Positions 1 to 5,428 of a stretch of DNA of 5,428 nucleotides are shown piece after piece. The notes below the pieces were generated by a model. That model searched no databases and was not told the origin of the DNA. It saw only the letters and a list, made by a program, of their open reading frames with translations. The translations under genes were made by a program, and so were the position numbers. Positions within the stretch are counted from its first letter, which is position 1. Each line of letters starts with the position of its first letter. The stretch is from contig JAQBUV010000125.1 in NCBI GenBank assembly GCA_027623815.1, forward strand, positions 1-5,428, written 5' to 3'. Source of the stretch: Casp-Chloro-G3 sp002816715. Lineage in GTDB: Bacteria > Chloroflexota > Dehalococcoidia > Lucifugimonadales > UBA3495.

Positions 1-1
1 G

Positions 2-193
2 CTGCCACCGTCTGGCGTCCATATCTTCCGCCACTCGGCAGCCAAGCTGCGTCGGGATGCAGGGGAGTCGGTAGAGAATGTCAGTCGGTTCCTGGACCAC
101 AGTTCGCTGGCGGTGACCTCGGTATATCTGCGGCGGTTAGAAGGGGACCGCGACAATGCATGGCAGCAGGTCGCGGAGGCGATCGGGGTCTAA
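2..193 (+). CDS. Tyrosine recombinase/phage integrase, C-terminal fragment (5' cut by window edge)
   Basis: The frame is open from the window edge to a TAA at 191-193 and gives 63 residues. They hold the last part of the catalytic domain of a tyrosine recombinase. The HxxR motif of box II is seen as HIFRHS (His7 and Arg10 of the fragment), the second-histidine box as FLDHSS (His33, where most members have LGH), and the nucleophile as Tyr42 in the VYLRR segment. These enzymes cut and rejoin DNA at attachment sites through a phosphotyrosine link, as in phage and island integration or XerC/D resolution. The catalytic residues present are intact, so nothing suggests a dead gene here, but the N-terminal DNA-binding domain and the first catalytic arginine lie outside the window. 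Its place beside an XRE/ImmA switch and a serine recombinase favours a mobile-element integrase over a housekeeping Xer protein. This is inference from context. Confidence 0.88.
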   Translation: MPPSGVHIFRHSAAKLRRDAGESVENVSRFLDHSSLAVTSVYLRRLEGDRDNAWQQVAEAIGV

Positions 194-247
194 GGGCACT
201 CCGGGTCATTGGCTGTGTTTCGTGTCAGAAAACCCGAGAGAACTCTC

Positions 248-277
248 TTGACAACTCTTTGTGCCTCATGGTTTAAT
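248..277 (+). promoter_or_regulatory. Sigma70-type promoter of the XRE/ImmA operon
   Basis: A perfect -35 box TTGACA lies at 248-253 and a 5/6 match to the -10 box, TTTAAT, at 272-277, with an 18-base spacer. Transcription would start near 284 and leave a leader of about 50 bases before the regulator gene. The -35 is touched on its left by the inverted repeat GAGAG-AA-CTCTC (236-247), and the hexamer AACTCT is repeated at 241-246 and 253-258. Either could be a protein-binding site. This promoter sits in the only AT-rich stretch on this side of the window, which supports the call. Confidence 0.62.
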
Positions 278-324
278 ACTTATGTACGAAGCAAGTAATT
301 GCTAGATATGCAATAAAGTGCATA
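277..324. promoter_or_regulatory. Cluster of short inverted repeats, candidate operator of the XRE regulator
   Basis: Four dyads are packed between the -10 box and the ribosome binding site: TACTT/AAGTA (277-281 with 293-297), GCAA-GTAA-TTGC (291-302), ATTGC-N7-GCAAT (298-302 with 310-314), and the longest, the perfect TATGCA-N6-TGCATA (307-312 with 319-324). XRE regulators bind short dyads as dimers and commonly repress their own promoter, so autoregulation is the likely reading. The sites overlap one another and the region is AT-rich, so some are probably chance. The 6+6 dyad at 307-324 is the strongest candidate. Confidence 0.4.
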
Positions 325-334
325 GGGAGCCACC

Positions 335-820
335 ATGGAAGCTTCACTGACCTTCGGAGAGTATGTTCACCGCTTGCGCCGGGCTCATAAATGGAACCTT
401 CACGCCTTGTCCGAGCACAGCGGAATCTCCTATACCCACCTCTCGAGAATTGAGAACGACTCGGTCTTGCCCACGGCGGAGTCGGTAGCCCGCCTAGCCC
501 AGGCCCTTGACGGTGACCTGAAGGCCATGCTGGAGTTGGCAGACTGCCTACCCAAGGTGATCCTTGACCGAATCAGCGCCCAGGAGCAGCCAGTGGCCAA
601 TTCCCTCTTGCGGACTGCCGGGTCGGCCAGCAACGGGCTCGAGGAACCGGTCCCGGGATTGGATCACGCCCTGGCCCTCAAACTAAAGGAGTTCTACGGT
701 CTGGATGATCTCCAAGCAGGTGCATTAGCTTTGGCCATCGACGGCCTGGTAAATTTGGACCAGTTCCAGCGTTCCAGTATATTCTCCGTCATTGCCAGCA
801 TTTCAGCACAGGGGAAGTAG
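335..820 (+). CDS. XRE-family helix-turn-helix transcriptional regulator
   Basis: The 161-residue protein begins with a Cro/CI-type helix-turn-helix (about residues 8-63): FGEYVHRLRRAHKWNLHALS is the first helix pair, and the SYTHLSRIEND segment (about 32-42) is the recognition helix with the family's typical 'S-x-I-E-N/R' ending. Residues 64-105 look like a linker, and 110-158 are hydrophobic and helical, probably for dimerisation or for contact with the protease. The ATG at 335 follows the ribosome binding site AGGGAG (324-329) by five bases, so the start is well supported. Only six bases separate it from the ImmA-like protease gene downstream. In ICEBs1 and related elements such a pair forms a repressor (ImmR) and the protease that removes it (ImmA); this gene would be the repressor. 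A toxin-antitoxin role is an alternative, since XRE/COG2856 pairs have also been proposed as such modules. The DNA-binding assignment is secure; the target is inferred. Confidence 0.88.
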   Translation: MEASLTFGEYVHRLRRAHKWNLHALSEHSGISYTHLSRIENDSVLPTAESVARLAQALDGDLKAMLELADCLPKVILDRISAQEQPVANSLLRTAGSASNGLEEPVPGLDHALALKLKEFYGLDDLQAGALALAIDGLVNLDQFQRSSIFSVIASISAQGK

Positions 821-826
821 GCGGGT

Positions 827-1537
827 TTGATGCGAAATCAACGGCAGGAAGCCTGGGCCTACGGTAGAGCCTTCAGAGACCAGTTGGTTTCCCTATACCG
901 TGAAGAATATGGCGTGGACGTTCCTCGTCCTCCCGCCATGATTGTGGATGAGCTTTTAACCGATTTCCTGGGAGTTACTCTCCACTTCGATCCGTTGTCC
1001 CTTCAAATCTATGCCCAAACCGAGTGGATAGAGGACCATCCCGTGGTGACGGTGAATTCCCTGACGGAACAGATTCCCGGAGTGAAAGACGTAACGGGGG
1101 TGCAAAACGTCGCCAAGTTTCATGAGGCAGTCCACGTTGATCGAGACCTGTCGGAGTTGAAACCGGGGCCGCAGTTGTTGCTGCCGGAATTTGCTCCGCC
1201 CACTAAGATTGTCTGCCACCGTGGGATCGGGCTCAGCAGCCCATCCCGCCGAGAGTTCTGGGCTGAAGAGGCAGGGCGCGCCGCCGCGGTATCCTATGAA
1301 GGATTGGCCCGTTCGGACGCCTTTCGCGCCTTCATCAGGCTAAGCCAGGTTGGTAGCGCAACCGCTAATGGTGAGAGATGGACTCTGCTTTACCGGGCAG
1401 CTAAGGACATTGGGATCAACATCTCGGCCTTGGTCAAGCAACTTGAACTGGAAGGCCAGATTGTAGTGCAGAAAGAGGGCGGGAGGCAGGTGATTCATCC
1501 TCAGCCTTCCTTTTTGGGGCTCATGGAAGGACGATGA
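827..1537 (+). CDS. ImmA/IrrE-type (M78-like) zinc metalloprotease
   Basis: The product is 236 residues from TTG at 827, or 235 from the ATG at 830. The two starts are adjacent, and the purine stretch at 819-825 (AGGCGGG) could serve either. The zinc site is visible as HEAVH (residues 99-103), a full HEXXH motif, followed some 40 residues later by REFWAEEAGRAAA (142-154), which matches the ImmA/IrrE pattern with a glutamate before 'A-N/D-x-x-A-A' that supplies the third ligand (Glu147 or Glu148 most likely). Residues 186-224 (WTLLYRAAKDIGINISALVK onward) resemble the helical, winged-helix-like tail of the family that follows the protease core. No signal peptide or membrane segment is seen, so it is cytoplasmic. 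Family members cleave a partner XRE repressor after a signal and derepress an element or stress genes; the repressor here is the gene immediately upstream. Its stop overlaps the next start as ATGA, which indicates translational coupling. Confidence 0.8.
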   Translation: MMRNQRQEAWAYGRAFRDQLVSLYREEYGVDVPRPPAMIVDELLTDFLGVTLHFDPLSLQIYAQTEWIEDHPVVTVNSLTEQIPGVKDVTGVQNVAKFHEAVHVDRDLSELKPGPQLLLPEFAPPTKIVCHRGIGLSSPSRREFWAEEAGRAAAVSYEGLARSDAFRAFIRLSQVGSATANGERWTLLYRAAKDIGINISALVKQLELEGQIVVQKEGGRQVIHPQPSFLGLMEGR

Positions 1538-1710
1538 AAGATCGTATAAGCCAGACCACCGTCACGGTAGACCACCTGATCGAAACCATCGTCAAGAAGC
1601 TTGAGGCGAATCGGGCTGTGCTTGAACAGTCAATTCATTACGGCAGGATCACCTGGCGCCTCAGCAGGAAAGGCGGAGAGATAGAAGTTGACTTTGAACC
1701 CAAGTTGTAG
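1534..1710 (+). CDS. Small protein of unknown function (58 aa), third gene of the XRE/ImmA operon
   Basis: The ATG at 1534 overlaps the protease stop in the tetramer ATGA and is preceded by a good ribosome binding site, GGAAGGA (1525-1531), two bases from the start codon. The stop is TAG at 1708-1710. The 58 residues comprise a predicted helix (about 11-33, TVDHLIETIVKKLEANRAVL), then a stretch likely to form two strands (ITWRLSRKGGEIEVDFEP, about 39-56) with a KGGE turn. No signal peptide, membrane segment, cysteine pair or catalytic motif is present. I do not recognise the family. The stop-start overlap, the ribosome binding site and protein-like composition argue that it is translated. Possible roles are a partner or inhibitor of the protease or regulator, or an accessory factor of the recombinases, but nothing in the sequence decides between them. 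Confidence 0.68.
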   Translation: MKDRISQTTVTVDHLIETIVKKLEANRAVLEQSIHYGRITWRLSRKGGEIEVDFEPKL

Positions 1711-1803
1711 GCAACAAAGCTAGGTGAAGACGTGCGCCTGGGGCAGCGGAGAGGCTCCCATCGGGCCTGGGAAGGGCTCGGATCTCTGTAGTTGGAGAAC
1801 GGG

Positions 1804-1977
1804 ATGCCTCAGACCAAGTCCGCCAGAACTCCGAGAGAGCAAAGGCAATTCAATGTATATACCCGTGCCACCGCAAGGTATACGCCATCCATCGACGAGC
1901 TTTGTCGAGAGTGGGGTGAAGTCCTCCAGGCGATTCTGACCCGACGAAGAGAGGAGCAACGAAGTGAAGACAGCTAG
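1804..1977 (+). CDS. Small charged protein of unknown function (57 aa) overlapping the recombinase start
   Basis: The ATG at 1804 lies six bases after the ribosome-binding-like GGAG (1794-1797); a TTG at 1792 in the same frame would add four residues but overlaps that site, so the ATG is preferred. The stop is TAG at 1975-1977, 14 bases inside the serine recombinase gene, whose ribosome binding site falls inside this ORF. Overlap of this kind fits translational coupling. The protein starts basic and polar, then has a predicted amphipathic helix (IDELCREWGEVLQAILTRRR, about residues 30-49) and a charged tail. There is no recognised domain. A small gene coupled to a large serine recombinase could encode a directionality or accessory factor, but this is only a suggestion from position. 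A chance ORF is possible: another frame is also open across part of this stretch. Confidence 0.45.
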   Translation: MPQTKSARTPREQRQFNVYTRATARYTPSIDELCREWGEVLQAILTRRREEQRSEDS

Positions 1978-3556
1978 AACTCGCGCTGCCGGCTACATTC
2001 GAGTATCGGATGAGTCCCAGGTGGAAGGACACTCGCTGGATGCCCAGCGTAGGGAAATCACGCGATACTGTAAGAGCCGTGGATATGAATTGGTTCGGAT
2101 TTACGTTGATGCGGGAGTCAGTGCCTATACCGAACACATCGAGGACCGCCCGGAGTTCGCGGAACTCCTGCGGGACGCCGAGCGCGATCTCTACGATGTG
2201 GTGGTCGTGCATACGGTGGACCGCTGGGCACGGCGAATGTCCGTGCAGGCCCAGTCCCTGGACCGTCTTTCCAAGGCTGGCGTGGATTTTGAAAGCGTCA
2301 TGGAAAACATCGATCGCGCCACGCCCATTGGCCGGCTGTTGCAAACATTTCTTGGCGGCGCCAGTGAGTACTCCAGCGCCCAACTGGGAGTCCACGTCAG
2401 CAAGTCCCAGCGCGAGCGAGCCGAGCTAGGATTACCGGTGGGGCCAGTGCCCTTTGGATATGTCCAGCAAAATCCGAAGCAAGCACCGGAGCCGGTCCCA
2501 GCGGAAGCCGACGCGGTGCGCCAGGCTTTTGAACTGCGCCTCCGTAAGGAGTCCCATGGATTCATCGCCGCCAGGCTCAATGACCGGGGATTTCAGACCC
2601 GAACCGGGCGTATGTTCACCGAGTATGCCGTTCGAGATATGCTCTCCGCCCAGTTCTACACTGGGGTGATTCCCTACCGGCAGCAGGACTACCCGGGACA
2701 GCACCAGGCAATCATCCCCCACGAGTTGTTCGAGCAAGTCCAGCTTCTTAGGAATCGCCACGGCCGCAAGAATATCAGGGGAGGAATAACCGGAGCTCTC
2801 CAAGGCATTCTATTCTGCGGACATTGTGGGAACCCGATTCACTCAGAACGGAACCACCAAGGTGACCCCAGATATCGAGAGCGGCACGGCTGGCCCTGCA
2901 TCACCAATGGCCGATCGGTAATCGCCCATCGTATCGATCCCCAGATTGGAGATATCCTAGGCAGTTTGGACCTGGCTCCTGAGTGGCGTGAAAAGATCCT
3001 TCGCCTTGCTATCAAGGGCAGACCCGAACTGGACCTCACGGCCCTAAAGAGACAACGACAGCGCGTAGCCAGAGCCTACGGGGATGGCGCTTACACGGAA
3101 GAGGAGTACGAACGTCGGCTTGACGAGATCGACGCTAAATTGCAGGTTGCCATTCCAGTCATGCTTCCCAGCATTGAGGAGGCCGCAGGGTTGATTGATG
3201 ACATTCCAAGTATCTGGAGAGAGGCGTTGCCCGAGGAACGCCGGAAATTGGTGGCACCCTTGGTCGACCAGGTCTATCTTGACCTAGCGGCGAAGAGGGT
3301 CACCGCCATTAAACCAAAGCCTGGATTCGGGGAGCTGTTGGCCCATGCTATTCGGCACGCAACAACCTCGTCGTGTCTATTGCTGAGCCAAGAAGAGATG
3401 AAAGAATTACAAAATGTAGGTTTGGTGGAGACGGGGGAGGGTCGAACTCCCCGTCCAAAAGGCCCTCTAGTCAAATATACTACAAGCTTGTCCGGCAGTT
3501 TAATCTCGTCTTCAGGAGCTTCCACCGGCGGGAATATTCTGAAGGCCAGCCGATAA
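1964..3556 (+). CDS. Large serine recombinase (site-specific integrase/excisionase)
   Basis: The 530-residue protein starts at GTG 1964, seven bases after AGGAG (1952-1956). Residues 7-150 form the resolvase catalytic domain: YIRVSDESQ carries nucleophile Ser15 with Arg13 and Gln19, SLDAQR follows at 24-29, DRPEF at 61-65, and VHTVDRWARR (82-91) carries the conserved DR pair. Residues about 160-265 match the recombinase domain (PFGY motif at 163-166, then the helical and FYTGV segments). A zinc-ribbon-like stretch has Cys285, Cys288 (FCGHCG) and Cys312; a fourth cysteine is absent, so a histidine may complete the site or zinc may not be bound. Residues 358-395 are charged and probably coiled-coil, as in serine integrases. 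Residues 487-530 are encoded by the antisense strand of the tmRNA gene and are therefore probably not ancestral. Such enzymes integrate and excise islands, including ccr-like ones at ssrA in Dehalococcoides. No terminator is seen downstream. Confidence 0.93.
   Translation: MKTARTRAAGYIRVSDESQVEGHSLDAQRREITRYCKSRGYELVRIYVDAGVSAYTEHIEDRPEFAELLRDAERDLYDVVVVHTVDRWARRMSVQAQSLDRLSKAGVDFESVMENIDRATPIGRLLQTFLGGASEYSSAQLGVHVSKSQRERAELGLPVGPVPFGYVQQNPKQAPEPVPAEADAVRQAFELRLRKESHGFIAARLNDRGFQTRTGRMFTEYAVRDMLSAQFYTGVIPYRQQDYPGQHQAIIPHELFEQVQLLRNRHGRKNIRGGITGALQGILFCGHCGNPIHSERNHQGDPRYRERHGWPCITNGRSVIAHRIDPQIGDILGSLDLAPEWREKILRLAIKGRPELDLTALKRQRQRVARAYGDGAYTEEEYERRLDEIDAKLQVAIPVMLPSIEEAAGLIDDIPSIWREALPEERRKLVAPLVDQVYLDLAAKRVTAIKPKPGFGELLAHAIRHATTSSCLLLSQEEMKELQNVGLVETGEGRTPRPKGPLVKYTTSLSGSLISSSGASTGGNILKASR
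3423..3456. other. Probable attachment-site junction at the 3' end of ssrA
   Basis: These 34 bases are the T-arm and acceptor 3' strand of the tmRNA gene on the minus strand, ending in CCA at 3423-3425. The 3' ends of tRNA and tmRNA genes are standard integration targets because insertion there can rebuild the gene. Mobile-element genes (recombinases, XRE/ImmA) lie directly to the left, and core RNA genes lie to the right, so the island/host border should fall in or next to this block. A second copy, expected at the far end of the island, was not found within the window; that end would lie off the left side. The exact crossover position cannot be set from one copy. Confidence 0.6.
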
Positions 3557-3657
3557 TTCTTTAGTTGCCAACCATCGGCGTCAAAGCAACTGCATCCCAG
3601 ACTTATGGCGCCTGCATCCCTGCCTCCGGGAATAACTGGGAGCAGACGTAGCCGCTG

Positions 3658-3705
3658 TTAGGCGACTAGTGCGAAATTACGATTGTTGTCGTTTATTTTT
3701 TTGCC
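3658..3705 (-). other. tmRNA tag reading frame (proteolysis tag)
   Basis: Read on the minus strand from a GGC resume codon at 3705-3703, the frame gives GKKINDNNRNFALVA and stops at TAA (3660-3658). It has the form of known tags: a short polar, Asn- and Lys-rich head and a hydrophobic, Ala-ending tail that ClpXP-like proteases recognise. The A-rich context 'TGGCAAAA' resembles the resume site of the Bacillus tmRNA. The resume codon could instead be the GGT just upstream, which would add one glycine. Confidence 0.85.
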
Positions 3706-3788
3706 ACCATTTTAACGAGGGTGATGACACCTCGGCTTGCAATCCGCCACAGGACGCTCCTGTCGAACCCACGCGTCCCCATATGACT

Positions 3789-3817
3789 ATTATGACACTA
3801 TCCAGAGATTAGGTCAA
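3789..3817 (-). promoter_or_regulatory. Promoter of ssrA (tmRNA)
   Basis: On the minus strand, TTGACC (3817-3812) is a 5/6 match to the -35 box and CATAAT (3794-3789) a 5/6 match to the -10 box, with an optimal 17-base spacer. Eight bases separate the -10 from the first G of the tmRNA at 3780, so transcription would start at or very near the mature 5' end. This fit with an independently identified RNA end makes the call strong. Confidence 0.82.
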
Positions 3818-3922
3818 CTGGAAACGAAACATACGTTTGCTTTCTGCTCCGAGCCTGCCTCAAGGTTGATTCTCCCACCAAAATCCTTCATGAAATGCGT
3901 ATTCAAATCTGCTAAAAATCGC

Positions 3923-3951
3923 TTGACACCTCCAAGGGCGACCAGTATACT
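3923..3951 (+). promoter_or_regulatory. rRNA operon promoter
   Basis: A perfect -35 TTGACA (3923-3928), a 17-base spacer and -10 TATACT (3946-3951, 5/6) make the best promoter in the window, as expected for rRNA. An AT-rich stretch (about 3900-3921) directly upstream could act as an UP element for the RNA polymerase alpha subunit. The -10 box lies inside the perfect 12-base palindrome CCAGTATACTGG (3942-3953). Transcription would start near 3958, about 70 bases before mature 16S. It points away from the ssrA promoter, leaving about 105 bases between the two -35 boxes. Confidence 0.85.
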
Positions 3952-3958
3952 GGCTTAG

Positions 3959-3980
3959 CCATCACCGAGAGCGGCGGTGG
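3959..3980 (+). promoter_or_regulatory. Leader hairpin at the start of the rRNA transcript
   Basis: CCATCACCG (3959-3967) and CGGCGGTGG (3972-3980) can form a nine-position stem with one U-G pair and one A-C mismatch, closed by the loop AGAG. It lies at the predicted transcript 5' end. No T-run follows, so it is not an intrinsic terminator. It could protect the leader or belong to the antitermination region, which rRNA leaders often carry as a hairpin (boxB) before boxA. Confidence 0.5.
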
Positions 3981-3984
3981 CAAG

Positions 3985-3996
3985 GGCACTTTAACA
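3985..3996 (+). promoter_or_regulatory. boxA-like antitermination signal in the rRNA leader
   Basis: GGCACTTTAACA matches the well-known rRNA boxA (TGCTCTTTAACA in E. coli) with CTTTAACA exact. In the leader RNA, boxA binds NusB/NusE (ribosomal protein S10) and loads the complex that stops Rho from ending rRNA transcription early. Its place between the promoter and 16S, just after a hairpin, fits this role. Confidence 0.65.
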
Positions 3997-4025
3997 GTTG
4001 AATAGTGGAAGGAAGTAAGGAAACT

Positions 4026-5428
<1,403 letters not shown>

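Larger units (their letters stand above)
3423..3780 (-). ncRNA. ssrA: Transfer-messenger RNA (tmRNA), complete
   Basis: tmRNA rescues ribosomes stalled on broken mRNA: it is charged with alanine, enters with SmpB, and encodes a tag that marks the unfinished protein for proteolysis. On the minus strand the 5' end GGGGACG (3780-3774) pairs with CGTCTCC just before the ACCA end, giving a 7-bp acceptor stem with one G-U pair. The hallmark 5' block GGGTTCGACAGG follows, then GCAAGCCGAGG and CCTCGTTAAAA, which match the D-like and first-pseudoknot regions of known tmRNAs. A tag frame opens at 3705 and closes at 3658. The 3' part has the AAGCTTGTAG helix block and a T-arm with loop TTCGACC, and CCA is encoded. 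The length of 358 bases is typical of one-piece tmRNA. Its 5' part has a clear promoter. Its 3' end overlaps the serine recombinase gene by 134 bases in antisense. The T-stem looks one pair longer than usual (GGGGAG/CTCCCC). Confidence 0.95.

Noticed and set aside
1750..1785. GC-rich repeats (CCCA/TGGG, AGGC/GCCT) before the 57-aa ORF as a terminator
   Set aside because: The stems are only four pairs and no T-run follows, so an intrinsic terminator is not supported.
1724..1939. 71-codon plus-strand ORF overlapping the 57-aa ORF in another frame
   Set aside because: Poor composition, no clear ribosome binding site, and it does not couple to the recombinase start; the 1804 frame fits better.
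1850..2803. Long minus-strand ORFs (up to 181 codons) opposite the serine recombinase
   Set aside because: Shadows of a well-supported gene on the plus strand, with no domain or ribosome binding site of their own.
3274..3525. 83-codon minus-strand ORF across the ssrA 3' half
   Set aside because: Its upstream part is the structured 3' region of tmRNA and the rest is antisense to the recombinase; no sign of translation.
3737..3958. 73-codon plus-strand ORF between the recombinase and 16S
   Set aside because: It runs antisense over the tmRNA 5' end and across both promoters, has no ribosome binding site and no protein-like pattern.

Overview
The window is bacterial and probably comes from the Chloroflexota, most likely a Dehalococcoidia-type lineage. 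That placement rests on the style of the partial 16S rRNA gene at the right end (short variable helices and a Dehalococcoides-like stretch around the 'GGAATCTTGGGCAATGGGC' block), recognised by eye and not by alignment. Overall it looks like the right-hand end of an integrated genomic island, followed by two core RNA genes of the host.

Left part (1-1710): the C-terminal end of a tyrosine recombinase runs in from outside the window and stops at 193. A sigma70-like promoter and a leader crowded with short inverted repeats follow. Then comes a tight three-gene operon: an XRE-type helix-turn-helix regulator (335-820), an ImmA/IrrE-type HEXXH metalloprotease (about 827-1537) and a 58-residue protein of unknown function (1534-1710) that overlaps the protease stop in an ATGA junction. 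A regulator plus ImmA-like protease is the classic switch that keeps integrated elements quiet until a signal triggers cleavage of the repressor.

Middle (1711-3556): a small ORF of unknown function (1804-1977) overlaps the start of a 530-residue large serine recombinase (1964-3556). This recombinase has an intact resolvase catalytic domain, a recombinase domain, a zinc-ribbon-like segment and a charged, probably coiled-coil region.

Right part (3423-5428): a complete tmRNA gene (ssrA) lies on the minus strand at 3423-3780, with its own promoter, a recognisable tag reading frame (GKKINDNNRNFALVA-stop), paired acceptor ends and an encoded CCA. Its 3' end points into the island, and the last 44 codons of the serine recombinase are read from the antisense strand of ssrA. 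The simplest reading is that the island integrated at the 3' end of ssrA, the site used by serine-recombinase islands in Dehalococcoides, and that the recombinase reading frame was extended across the junction into host DNA. Divergent from ssrA, a near-consensus promoter, a leader hairpin and a boxA-like antitermination signal lead into the 16S rRNA gene, which is cut by the window end.

How the parts may work together (inference): the XRE/ImmA pair would control expression, the serine recombinase (possibly with a small partner protein, or together with the upstream tyrosine recombinase) would carry out integration and excision at ssrA, and strong tmRNA transcription running head-on into the recombinase gene could damp its expression while the island is integrated.
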